A stretch of DNA of 46,812 bases from Gammaproteobacteria bacterium (GTDB lineage Bacteria; Pseudomonadota; Gammaproteobacteria; Steroidobacterales; Woeseiaceae), in assembly GCA_029861535.1 (NCBI GenBank), contig JAOTZC010000018.1, positions 1 to 46,812 of the forward strand, given 5' to 3'. The position numbers were made by a program, and so were the translations under genes. Within the stretch, counting starts at the first letter, position 1. Each line of letters begins with the position of its first letter. Below are positions 18,327 through 25,956 of this stretch, one piece after another. The notes below the pieces were generated by a model. The model was not told where the DNA came from. It worked only from the letters and a program-made list of their open reading frames with translations, and searched no databases.

Positions 18327-18480
18327 CTATATGCCCTTGTCGTTTAGCACGCGCCTCAAATCCGTCTTGCCATTTTGAGCGATGCGATGCCGGCATCGAC
18401 CGTGACCGGGTGACCGTCAATCTCGATATTGACGGTTTCAGTGGTTTTCGGCGGTGGCGTGCCGAGATCGCTTTGTCACG
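18327..18480 (-). pseudogene. fdsA: decayed 5' stub of fdsA (formate dehydrogenase catalytic subunit)
   Basis: On the minus strand, directly after fdsB, the frame from 18469 to 18356 reads SDLGTPPPKTTETVN...IDGHPVTVDAG and then stops. This is the N-terminal signature of the FdsA 2Fe-2S domain: the [DY]GTP opening, then the beta-hairpin (v-t-x-x-I-D-G-x-x-V-T-V-x-A-G) that precedes the S-V-L-x-A-A helix and the cysteine motif. No in-frame start exists (a TGA precedes it), the helix is degraded to IASLKMARRI and a stop follows, so the remaining roughly 900 codons of a normal fdsA are missing. In another frame the tail reads GKTDLRRVLNDKGI-stop, possibly foreign sequence joined at a deletion junction. 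Confidence 0.7.
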
Positions 18481-18504
18481 TACGGTTTATATATCGCCTC
18501 GCGT

Positions 18505-20040
18505 CTACAGCGCAAAGTCCTCTGCAAAGTATTTTAGAACACTACGCACCGGATAGGGCGTCATTCCGCCCATTGCACATAACGATGCGTCTTCCATTGT
18601 GTCGCAAAGCTCGACCAGCAGGTCGTAGTTTTCTTCACGATCGGTGCCAGCGATTATGCGGTCGATGACCTCAACACCGCGCACAGAGCCGATGCGGCAC
18701 GGTGTGCATTTGCCGCAAGACTCGATCGCGCAGAACTCCATCGCGAAGCGTGCCTGCTGCGCCATATTGACCAGGTCATCGAAAACGACGATGCCGCCGT
18801 GGCCAATCAGTGCGCCGATTTCCGCAAAAGCTTCGTAATCGAGCGGTGTGTCGAGCTGTGATTCGGGAATATAGGCGCCCAGCGGCCCGCCAACCTGAAC
18901 AGCCTTTAACGGACGGCCCGATGCTGTGCCGCCGCCGTAGCCGTCGATGAGTTCCCGCAACGTGATACCGAACGCTTTCTCAACCAGGCCGCCGCGCTTG
19001 ATGTTGCCGGCGAGCTGGAACGCCAGCGTGCCCTTTGAACGATTGACGCCGAAACCCGCGTAGCGTTCGCCACCCAAACGAATAATATTTGGTACCGATG
19101 CAAGCGTGATGACGTTGTTGACTACCGTCGGCTTGCCAAACAGGCCCTCCAGCGCAGGTAACGGCGGCCTGTAACGGACGATGCCCCTTTTCCCTTCGAG
19201 GCTTTCGAGCATCGCCGTTTCTTCGCCACAGACATACGAACCGGCGCCGACGTGAATCTCAATGTCGAAGTCGAATTCGCTGCCCTGAATGTTCTTGCCA
19301 AGCCAGCCGGCGTGTTCGGCGGCGCTGATCGCGCGCGTCAAAATCTTGTAGGTGAGTGGATATTCTGAGCGCAGGTAGATGTAGCCTTTGTTCGCGCCGA
19401 CCGCGTAACCGGCGATCGCCATGCCTTCGAGCAAGCACATCGGGTCACCTTCCATCAGCATGCGATCTGAGAATGTGCCGCTGTCGCCTTCATCGGCGTT
19501 ACAGGTAATGTATTTCTGATCGGCCTCCGCGTTCGCGACCGTGCGCCACTTGATGCCGGTCGGAAAACCTGCGCCACCACGGCCGCGCAGACCGGATTCG
19601 GTGACGGCGTCGAGCACAGCTTCACTGCCAATTTCGATCGCCTGTTGCAATCCGCTGAATCCCTGGTGCTCCGCATAACTTTCCACGGACAGTGGATCAA
19701 TGAGCCCGACACGGAAAAACGTCCAGCGGTCTTGCGTGATTAGGTATTCGATATCCTGAATGGGCCCGAGGCGCCGTGCGTGTTCGCCGCCATCCAGGAA
19801 ACCATTTTGAAATAGGCCGTCAACGTCGCCAGGTTCTACATTGCCGTATGCAATGCGTTGCTGGTCGACCTCAACCTCAATAAGGGGCTCGAGCCAGCTG
19901 GCGCCCCAGGAGCCGTTACGAATGAGCTGTACGTCGGTGCCAGACTTTTTGGAATGACGGGCGATCGCGATCGCGACGTCGTCGGCACCGACCGAAATCG
20001 CCGAGGTTTCGCGCGGCACATAGATCTTCGTGCGGGCCAT
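18505..20040 (-). CDS. fdsB: NAD-dependent formate dehydrogenase flavoprotein subunit FdsB (NuoF-like)
   Basis: 511 residues from the ATG at 20040, which overlaps the fdsG stop; a longer frame upstream is a shadow of fdsG. An N-terminal thioredoxin-like extension (about 1-130) is followed by the FMN/NADH domain: GLRGRGGAGFPTGIKW (151-165), CNADEGDSGTFSDR (180-193) and VGAGSYVCGEETAMLE (264-279). Then comes the C-terminal 4Fe-4S site with Cys442, Cys445, Cys448 (SCGKCTPCRIG) and Cys488. It would pass electrons from the formate-oxidising subunit to NAD+. The sequence looks intact although fdsA beside it is decayed. A complex I NuoF is less likely, given the fdhD neighbour and the fdsA stub. Confidence 0.9.
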   Translation of the reverse strand: MARTKIYVPRETSAISVGADDVAIAIARHSKKSGTDVQLIRNGSWGASWLEPLIEVEVDQQRIAYGNVEPGDVDGLFQNGFLDGGEHARRLGPIQDIEYLITQDRWTFFRVGLIDPLSVESYAEHQGFSGLQQAIEIGSEAVLDAVTESGLRGRGGAGFPTGIKWRTVANAEADQKYITCNADEGDSGTFSDRMLMEGDPMCLLEGMAIAGYAVGANKGYIYLRSEYPLTYKILTRAISAAEHAGWLGKNIQGSEFDFDIEIHVGAGSYVCGEETAMLESLEGKRGIVRYRPPLPALEGLFGKPTVVNNVITLASVPNIIRLGGERYAGFGVNRSKGTLAFQLAGNIKRGGLVEKAFGITLRELIDGYGGGTASGRPLKAVQVGGPLGAYIPESQLDTPLDYEAFAEIGALIGHGGIVVFDDLVNMAQQARFAMEFCAIESCGKCTPCRIGSVRGVEVIDRIIAGTDREENYDLLVELCDTMEDASLCAMGGMTPYPVRSVLKYFAEDFAL

Positions 20041-20513
20041 CAGTCGTCCGCCTCCAGGCCGCCGATCAATTCGTCGAAGCGTTGACTGTTGACGCGTCCG
20101 TGTGTTCGTTCGTCGATCATGATGGCAGGCGAACATGCGCAGTTGCCGAGGCAATAAACAGGCTCCAACGTGATGTCGTCGTTGCTGCCATGCATTCTAA
20201 TGCCGAGCGCATCTTCGGCATGCGCGGTCAGTTCGCGGCTACCCATCGCTTGGCAGGCCTCGGCCTGGCAGATCTTGACAATATGTTTGCCCGGCGGCTC
20301 GGTACGGAAGTCGTGGTAGTAGCTGACAACGCCGTGAACATCGGCACGCGACAAGTTTAGTTCGTCGGCGAGTTGTCGCACGGCGGCCTCGGGAACGTAG
20401 CCGAAGCGCTCCACAACGCCACGCAGAATCTGTATCAGCAGCTCCGGTTTCGCATCGAAGCGGGCAACGATCTTGCTCGCAACTTCCGCGTCGTAACCAT
20501 TGGTCACGGACAT
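20040..20513 (-). CDS. fdsG: formate dehydrogenase gamma subunit FdsG (NuoE-like, 2Fe-2S)
   Basis: 157 residues. An N-terminal helical bundle (LLIQILRGVVERFGYVPE) precedes a thioredoxin-like domain that binds one 2Fe-2S cluster through Cys82, Cys87 (ICQAEACQAMG) and Cys121, Cys125 (YCLGNCACSPA), the NuoE spacing CX4C...CX3C. It pairs with FdsB as the NAD-reducing module. The gene overlaps fdhD upstream by 10 bases and fdsB downstream by the ATGA overlap, so the three are co-translated. Confidence 0.9.
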   Translation of the reverse strand: MSVTNGYDAEVASKIVARFDAKPELLIQILRGVVERFGYVPEAAVRQLADELNLSRADVHGVVSYYHDFRTEPPGKHIVKICQAEACQAMGSRELTAHAEDALGIRMHGSNDDITLEPVYCLGNCACSPAIMIDERTHGRVNSQRFDELIGGLEADD

Positions 20514-21349
20514 AATCGCCCATCTCCCGCATATATATTGAACGTGTCCCCGCGAAGAAAACCGACCAGCGTCATGTTGAATTCGCGCGCCAGTTGCACG
20601 GCGAGACTTGACGGTGCACTGACCGCCGCCAGTAGCGGCATGCCGGCGACCAATGTCTTTTGCATTAGCTCGAAGCTCGCGCGTCCAGAGACCATCATGC
20701 CCAGTTCTTTCGCCGGCAACTTATCATCGCGCAGCAAACGACCGATCACCTTATCGACCGCGTTGTGACGACCGACGTCTTCCATCGTCGCAATCAGATT
20801 GCCGTCGGTGTCGAACGCACCGGCCGCGTGTAGGCCGCCGGTTTCTTCAAAGGTTTCTTGAGCGGCTCGTAGCTTGTCGGGCATCGCGACGAGAATTGTC
20901 TCGCTAAATGCAGGTACGTCGGCCGTCAATGGTTTGTGTCCGACCACTTTGAGCGCATCGAGCGAAGTCTTGCCACAAACGCCACAGCTCGACGTTGTAT
21001 AGAAGTGTCGCTGCAGCCGTCCAAGGTCGACTGCGACGTCCGGCTGCAATTCGACCCGAATGACGTTGTGATTGCCGGAGTCAGGCGCTGGCGGGCCGCA
21101 GACATCGATCGATGCGATGTCGCTCGAGGAATGAATTATGGCTTCGGTGAAAAGGAATCCAGCCGCCAGATCTTCGTCATTGCCGGGCGTGCGCATCGTA
21201 ATCGATATGCTACGTGTGGCGCGGCCGTCGGGCGTCGTGAAACCGAGTCGAATTTCGAGCGGCTCCTCAACAGCAACACTGTCCGCGCGAACGCTGTTGC
21301 GCCCACGGCGGTGCTTGTTGATATCGACGGCAAAACTTCCTGCGCTCAT
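20504..21349 (-). CDS. fdhD: formate dehydrogenase accessory sulfurtransferase FdhD
   Basis: 281 residues, normal for FdhD. It carries sulfur from IscS to the Mo-bis-MGD cofactor of formate dehydrogenase. The catalytic CGVC motif (Cys122, Cys125) lies in FYTTSSCGVCGKTSLDAL; GFLFTEAII, MEDVGRHNAVDKVIGRLL and MVSGRASFELMQKT are family blocks for cofactor binding. In known operons fdhD follows fdsA. Here it precedes fdsG, and no catalytic subunit is nearby, so it must serve an enzyme encoded elsewhere or be a relic in use. Confidence 0.94.
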   Translation of the reverse strand: MSAGSFAVDINKHRRGRNSVRADSVAVEEPLEIRLGFTTPDGRATRSISITMRTPGNDEDLAAGFLFTEAIIHSSSDIASIDVCGPPAPDSGNHNVIRVELQPDVAVDLGRLQRHFYTTSSCGVCGKTSLDALKVVGHKPLTADVPAFSETILVAMPDKLRAAQETFEETGGLHAAGAFDTDGNLIATMEDVGRHNAVDKVIGRLLRDDKLPAKELGMMVSGRASFELMQKTLVAGMPLLAAVSAPSSLAVQLAREFNMTLVGFLRGDTFNIYAGDGRLCP

Positions 21350-21393
21350 GGGCGTGAAATCGACTTGGACCGGCCACAGCCCACCAGTATATA

Positions 21394-22812
21394 TCAGCGC
21401 CCGGTCATCGATGCGCGCAACGGCGCCAGCTCTGCGCCCTGATTTAGCCTAATAACGTCATTTTCGACGACGACGCCAAGACGCGTCAGCAGTGGCCGAA
21501 CTTCGGGAAATCCGGCCGCATTGGCATGCCGCCGATACAGAGGCATGAACAGTGGCTCATCCAGAAACGTATCCAGTTTGGCGAACAGTCTTGTGCCCGA
21601 CCACATGTCTTCCGCGGGCAGGCAGCACTGCTGCAACTGCTGCAGCACAAAGTCTAGAGACTCCTCGCCATCTGATCGCTCGCGAAGCTGGACGTCGGCG
21701 AACAGCGCAAGTGCCGCTCCGGTCCAGTAGATTTTCATCGTTGCTGCGCGGCGATCGCCGACCGCGGCTTCATTCGGTGTCATATCGGGGCTCGAAGTTC
21801 GGCCGCGCTCGAAGCCCTCATAGAGTTTTTGCCATGTGCGTTGTTCGGTGTATTGGCCGGCGCGCGCAAGTAGCAGGTTTTGGTAGTACTGGGCAAAACC
21901 TTCAGAAATCCAGCGATGTCGCGAACTGATGTACGGCAGCATCAGATGACTGAATTCATGTGTCGCGGTCCAATCGTCGTAATACGCATCGATGGGCATG
22001 CCCTCGTTGATGAACAGCTCGATTGATTCGCCGCCGTCGCGTACAACGCGACCAAAGGGCACCGGTGAGTTGCTCCAACCCGATGCGCCGACGGGTAATA
22101 CGATGACGCTCGGCGATGGATTCGGAAACTGTCCGTAGGCGAGCGCGACATTGCCGGCCGCCGCTACGACCCATGCAACGATAGCTTTTGTGTCGAATTC
22201 ACTGGTCGACTTGAGCACCGTGATTCGGAGTAGGGCGCCCGGAATTTGCCTCTCGTGATACTCGAAGTCGCCAAATGCGGCAGGCGCTGTCGAACTTTCA
22301 GGTGACGGCTTCGGCCGGTAAGTATCGGGCTGCCCGCTGACGGGTTGCCACGGCACGGACACCTGAACTGAATCGTCGAGCTCGAAACGAATCGTGATGC
22401 GATCGTCATCCCGCGTTGCAGGCCGCCAGAACCAAACGGCAGGCGACACAATGATATTGGCGGCCGCCAGCGTCGCATTACGGCGTTCGGCTTTTGCTGC
22501 TTCCACAAGATTCACGTTGTAGTGAATACAACTGGTACCGCCGTTGGGTAGGGACATACGTCGACCGTTTACGCGGATACGCTCGTCATCGTCGCAGTTG
22601 CGAACGTCAGTCAAAAAGCGCCCGGCGTCACGGGAGCGTGCGGAGAGCGTATCGATTTTCTGGCCAAATCGAGCTTCGACGTGCATATGTCGCATGTCTT
22701 TATCGACCTGCACGAGGTACTCGTGGGCGGCGCCGTGGGCGACGTTGGCAGCGAGCGGACTGAGCGCAATGAGGGCAGTGGCGAGGGCGTTGTAAATGAT
22801 AATCGTTCGCAT
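21394..22812 (-). CDS. secreted gluzincin-type metallopeptidase (predicted)
   Basis: 472 residues from the ATG at 22812, which has AAGGA six bases upstream; the ATG at 22839 lacks such a site. A signal peptide (1-27, ending VAHGA) precedes a 250-residue beta-rich region, then the zinc motif HEFSH (His285, Glu286, His289) and WISEGFAQYY, whose Glu304 lies 19 residues after the motif start, the gluzincin layout seen in M1 and M61 peptidases. It is therefore probably an active periplasmic or secreted Zn peptidase, with an N-terminal domain that recalls M61 proteins. The substrate is unknown. It lies 44 bases upstream of fdhD on the same strand and may share a transcript. Confidence 0.72.
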   Translation of the reverse strand: MRTIIIYNALATALIALSPLAANVAHGAAHEYLVQVDKDMRHMHVEARFGQKIDTLSARSRDAGRFLTDVRNCDDDERIRVNGRRMSLPNGGTSCIHYNVNLVEAAKAERRNATLAAANIIVSPAVWFWRPATRDDDRITIRFELDDSVQVSVPWQPVSGQPDTYRPKPSPESSTAPAAFGDFEYHERQIPGALLRITVLKSTSEFDTKAIVAWVVAAAGNVALAYGQFPNPSPSVIVLPVGASGWSNSPVPFGRVVRDGGESIELFINEGMPIDAYYDDWTATHEFSHLMLPYISSRHRWISEGFAQYYQNLLLARAGQYTEQRTWQKLYEGFERGRTSSPDMTPNEAAVGDRRAATMKIYWTGAALALFADVQLRERSDGEESLDFVLQQLQQCCLPAEDMWSGTRLFAKLDTFLDEPLFMPLYRRHANAAGFPEVRPLLTRLGVVVENDVIRLNQGAELAPLRASMTGR

Positions 22813-22957
22813 GAAAATCCTTACACAAAGACTACACATTACGCGTTATGCTGTCGTTCAGGTTTCGTGGCTACAATAGCAAGGTTGAGCCACCACACTT
22901 TGACAGTAGGCGCCGAAATGGTTTCGGTGACTGATAGAGAATATCGAGGAGACTTCG

Positions 22958-23281
22958 TTGAGCAAAATCGCACGCCGAAAATTTATTCAGCTTTCAGCCG
23001 CGACGGCGGCCGGCTGCTTTATGCAGACGAGCCGTAACGCCAAGGCACAGGACTTACCGCAACTGGCGCTGGACGATCCAATGGCGCAGGCGATGAAGTA
23101 TGTTCACGACGCCAGTAGCGTCGATCCGTCTAGCCGCAATAATCCGGCCGCCGATCAAACTTGCGCCAACTGTGCTCTGATACAGGGCAACGATGGTGAC
23201 GAATGGCGTCCATGCCAAATCTTCCCGGGCAAAGCCGTGAATGCGAAGGGCTGGTGTTCAGTTTGGGCGCCCATAGCCTGA
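22958..23281 (+). CDS. high-potential iron-sulfur protein (HiPIP)
   Basis: 107 residues starting at a TTG with GAGGAGA 5-6 bases upstream. A Tat-like leader (ARRKFIQLSAATAAG) is followed by the mature protein after NAKAQ. Four cysteines, Cys69, Cys72, Cys86 and Cys100 (CANC ... CQIFPGK ... GWCSVW), match HiPIP spacing and hold one 4Fe-4S cluster. HiPIPs carry electrons in the periplasm to terminal oxidases or reaction centres. A strong terminator 36 bases after the stop makes it monocistronic. It is divergent from the metallopeptidase gene across 145 bases. Confidence 0.93.
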   Translation: MSKIARRKFIQLSAATAAGCFMQTSRNAKAQDLPQLALDDPMAQAMKYVHDASSVDPSSRNNPAADQTCANCALIQGNDGDEWRPCQIFPGKAVNAKGWCSVWAPIA

Positions 23282-23316
23282 CAATGGCCTGACGAAAGCC
23301 TGACAATGTAAATCGA

Positions 23317-23346
23317 AACGCCGGCCGATGGGCCGGCGTTTTTTTT
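23317..23346 (+). terminator. intrinsic terminator of the HiPIP gene
   Basis: The 10-bp arms AACGCCGGCC and GGCCGGCGTT around a GATG loop are followed by a run of eight T's in total. A textbook terminator. The next promoter must lie in the 50 bases that follow. Confidence 0.92.
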
Positions 23347-23351
23347 GGGGC

Positions 23352-23363
23352 TTGTGTGTACAA
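23352..23363. promoter_or_regulatory. HutC-like half-palindromic site over a TACAAT -10 candidate
   Basis: TTGTGTGTACAA differs at one position from the TTGTATGTACAA-type box of Pseudomonas HutC and shares its layout with the hut operator at 9248. It overlaps TACAAT (23359-23364), a good -10 hexamer, 33 bases before the aminotransferase ATG. The link to HutC is an inference. Confidence 0.4.
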
Positions 23364-23396
23364 TGCGCGCGATACGTAAGCTCTGTTCGGAGACTC

Positions 23397-24581
23397 ATGT
23401 TGTTTGAATCGATGCAAACACTACCGGCCGATGCAATCCTCGGATTGATCGCTGAATACAAGAACGATTCGCGCGCCGATAAAATCGATCTCGGTGTCGG
23501 TGTGTATCGCAACGCCGACGGACTGACGCCGGTACTGGACGTCGTGAAAACGGCCGAACAACGCCTTGTCGATACACAGGACAGCAAAGCGTATCTTGGC
23601 ACGGCCGGTTCACAATCTTTCAACGCAGCAATGCAGACGCTGACATTTGCCGGCTCGGCAGACGACGCTCGCGTTACGACGCTGCAAGCGCCCGGCGGCT
23701 CAGGTTCGCTTCGGGTAGCGGCCGGGTTGCTGCTTAGAGCCCGCAAGAAACCAACTGTCTGGGTCAGCGAGCCCACCTGGAATAATCACGTTCCGCTGCT
23801 GGGCGGCGCCGGCCTCGAGCTGAAGCCCTACCCTTACTACGACACCGACCGCCACGTCATCGATGCCGATGCAATGCTCGAGGCCCTACGGAGTGTCCCA
23901 AAGGGCGACATCGTGCTGTTGCATGCGTGCTGTCACAATCCGTCCGGCCTCGACCCAACTGAGCAGCAATGGCGGGCGATCAGCGATGTCATTATCGAGC
24001 GCGAACTCGTTCCATTTATCGATATGGCCTATCAGGGCTTCTCCGCCGATCTTGACACTGACGCATTTGTCGTGCGCCACCTTGCCGACAAAGTTGCAGA
24101 GATGATCGTGACAAATTCCTGCTCGAAAAATTTCGGCTTGTATCGCGATCGTGTTGGATCGCTATCGATCATGGCGGCCGATTCGAAAGCGCGCGCCGTC
24201 GTTGCGAGCCAGGCTAGCAACGTGGTGCGAACGATCTATTCAGTGCCGCCCGACCATGGTGCTGCCATTGTTGAGATGATTCTGAACGATGCCTCACTAA
24301 CATCAAAATGGCAGGTCGAACTTGCGCAAATGCGCGACCGTCTGCGCGAAGTGCGAGTGTTGTTGCATGACGCACTAAAAAACAAGGCATCGAGTCGTGA
24401 TTTCTCGCACCTGACGCGTGCGACCGGCATGTTCTGCTTCCTGGGGATCAATGCGGAACAAATCGATACGCTCAAGGCCGACTATGGCATTTACATGATC
24501 GGTTCCAGCCGCATCAATGTGGCCGGTGTTACGACCGACAACGTGGAATATCTCGCCGAATCTATTACTGCAGTCCTATAG
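23397..24581 (+). CDS. aspartate/aromatic amino-acid aminotransferase (class I, AspC/TyrB-like)
   Basis: 394 residues from the ATG at 23397 with GGAG just upstream; the longer frame runs back into the terminator and is not real. The PLP fold shows DLGVGVYRNADGLTPVL at the N-terminus, the LHACCHNPSGLDPT loop, and the Schiff-base Lys244 in VTNSCSKNFGLYRDRVG. It transfers amino groups between aspartate or aromatic amino acids and 2-oxoglutarate/glutamate, so it can drain the glutamate made by histidine breakdown. It is monocistronic: a terminator lies before it and hairpin C begins 8 bases after the stop. Confidence 0.93.
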   Translation: MLFESMQTLPADAILGLIAEYKNDSRADKIDLGVGVYRNADGLTPVLDVVKTAEQRLVDTQDSKAYLGTAGSQSFNAAMQTLTFAGSADDARVTTLQAPGGSGSLRVAAGLLLRARKKPTVWVSEPTWNNHVPLLGGAGLELKPYPYYDTDRHVIDADAMLEALRSVPKGDIVLLHACCHNPSGLDPTEQQWRAISDVIIERELVPFIDMAYQGFSADLDTDAFVVRHLADKVAEMIVTNSCSKNFGLYRDRVGSLSIMAADSKARAVVASQASNVVRTIYSVPPDHGAAIVEMILNDASLTSKWQVELAQMRDRLREVRVLLHDALKNKASSRDFSHLTRATGMFCFLGINAEQIDTLKADYGIYMIGSSRINVAGVTTDNVEYLAESITAVL

Positions 24582-24588
24582 ATCCACT

Positions 24589-24673
24589 GCGACAGCGCTT
24601 GTGCGGCTTCTCTCCCTCATGGCTCGCTGCGCTGCGCTTTACTTCGCTCGAAAAGCCGCACAAGCGCTGTCGC
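24589..24673 (+). repeat. stem-loop element copy C (short form)
   Basis: Perfect 21-nt arms (24589-24609 and 24653-24673, beginning GCGACAGCGCTTG) enclose a 43-nt loop with CCTCATGGCTCG and GCGCTTTACTTC. It starts 8 bases after the aminotransferase stop. The arms are unrelated to those of copies A, B, D and E. Confidence 0.88.
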
Positions 24674-24764
24674 CACACCATTCTTGACATCACGACAGGC
24701 TATCGAACCCCGGGCAGCAATGCCGCCATTCATGGTCTGTCGCATTGTCTGGGGTAATCGTGAC

Positions 24765-24891
24765 GGCAATGGGCGGCATACTCTTCATCGGAAGTAAAGC
24801 ACAGCGTATTCATCAGGGTGGCTAGCTGACCGTTGGATCGAGCTAGCTATCGGACCGAGCCATGAGGATGAAGAGTATGCCGCCCGCTGCC
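24765..24891 (-). repeat. stem-loop element copy D (long form)
   Basis: The 25-nt arms (24765-24789 and 24867-24891) differ at two positions, both transitions. The 77-nt loop, read on the minus strand, has the same two end blocks as copy A (CTCATGGCTCGGTCCGATAG and GAATACGCTG) but a different centre of about 35 nt. It faces copy C and touches the stop codon of the next minus-strand gene. Confidence 0.86.
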
Positions 24892-25502
24892 TAATTTTTT
24901 TTTCTTCTCGCGAAATAAGCAGTCAGCCGGATGAAGATTGCGCTCGCAGTGAGCAACACAAACCATGCACGCTCGAGCGTGAAAATCTCATCGCCGGGAT
25001 CTGGCAATAACGTCGACACGAATATCAGACCGATGTAGTACAACCCAATCTTGTGAAGGCGCTTCCAGCTCTTGGGCCCAAGCGCACGCGCTGGAGCGTC
25101 GAACGACGTGATTAGCATCAGGTATAACAGCGCGTAAGCGGTGCCGCCAACGATGCTGTTCGATGGCTCGTAGTCTAATCCCGGGATCGTATTGAATCGG
25201 TATGCGATCAGCCCGAGGTGCACCGTATGCATGGCTGCAAATGCTATTCCCAGCGAACGCCGTTCGCGCAGTAGCCATTTCGTCGTGATGTTGGCAAATA
25301 ATTCGCGCATCGGCCGCGCCACGAAAACGACGAGATATATCATGAATGAGATGCGTGCCGTTAAGCGCAGCAGCATGTTCAAATTGTCGTCGGTGATTCC
25401 GGCTGCTTGAAGATATACGATGGCCGCAACGGTGGTCGGTACGATGACGCCGAATAGAATCAGCAGGTTTTTCTGATTGCTAGTTAGCTGCTTGCTGGTC
25501 AA
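24891..25502 (-). CDS. ferric-reductase-like transmembrane protein (MsrQ-like fold)
   Basis: 203 residues with six hydrophobic segments. Conserved His residues occur in helices (MHTVHLG near 92-96 and KRLHKIGLYYIG near 150), as expected for b-haem ligation in the ferric-reductase-like domain; RISFMIYLVVFVARPMRELF is typical. It starts at a TTG at 25502 with GGGGA about 7 bases upstream and overlaps the DUF192 gene by 23 bases. No msrP catalytic partner is next to it, so an MsrQ role is doubtful; a haem-based electron conduit is the most I would claim. Confidence 0.72.
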   Translation of the reverse strand: MTSKQLTSNQKNLLILFGVIVPTTVAAIVYLQAAGITDDNLNMLLRLTARISFMIYLVVFVARPMRELFANITTKWLLRERRSLGIAFAAMHTVHLGLIAYRFNTIPGLDYEPSNSIVGGTAYALLYLMLITSFDAPARALGPKSWKRLHKIGLYYIGLIFVSTLLPDPGDEIFTLERAWFVLLTASAIFIRLTAYFARRKKN

Positions 25503-25956
25503 AGATCGGTCCCCATAGCAATCGGCTGCCGGCTTTGATTGCCAGACGGTCGGTGACGCCGGCGTTTAGTTCGAGCACATAGGATACCGGCTCTATGGAA
25601 CGGATGCTTCGCAGCGACAGCGGTTCGGTATGCTGCACGATGTTGACGATAGTGCCGTCGCTGCGCGCAAATGCGATGTCGAGCGGGATGTAAGTATTTT
25701 TCATCCACATCGAGTGAATGTCGCTGTCTTGATAGACAAACAGCATACCGGTTGTTGCGGGCAATTCGCGCACATGCATCAGACCGCGCCGCTGTTGATC
25801 AAATTTCACCGCGAGGTAGATATCGAAGCGATAACAAGCGAACTCGTTGGCCTCGATAATCAGCACATCTCGATCGAATGCTGCGTCGAGCTCGTCATCG
25901 GCATGCGTGACGGCGGCAACGACAAGCCACAAGGGCATGAACAGTCGCGCGATCAT
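25480..25956 (-). CDS. DUF192 family exported protein
   Basis: 158 residues. A signal peptide (about 1-18, ending VTHA) is followed by a DUF192 domain of usual size: RGLMHVRELPATTGMLFVY, then IHSMWMKNTYIPLDIAFAR and a C-terminal YVLELNAGVTDRLAIKAGSR. The function of the family is unknown; members are small beta-rich secreted or periplasmic proteins. The ATG at 25956 overlaps the stop of the lipoprotein gene (TGATG), with a GTG at 25959 as an alternative. It is the middle gene of a three-gene overlapping set. Confidence 0.85.
   Translation of the reverse strand: MIARLFMPLWLVVAAVTHADDELDAAFDRDVLIIEANEFACYRFDIYLAVKFDQQRRGLMHVRELPATTGMLFVYQDSDIHSMWMKNTYIPLDIAFARSDGTIVNIVQHTEPLSLRSIRSIEPVSYVLELNAGVTDRLAIKAGSRLLWGPIFDQQAAN

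Noticed and set aside
18317..18556. 79-codon plus-strand frame after copy B
   Set aside because: It is antisense to the fdsA stub and to the end of fdsB, and its product has no protein-like features.
18505..20513. fdsB/fdsG as complex I nuoF/nuoE
   Set aside because: No other nuo genes are present; fdhD is adjacent, an fdsA stub follows, and the FdsB N-terminal extension is present.
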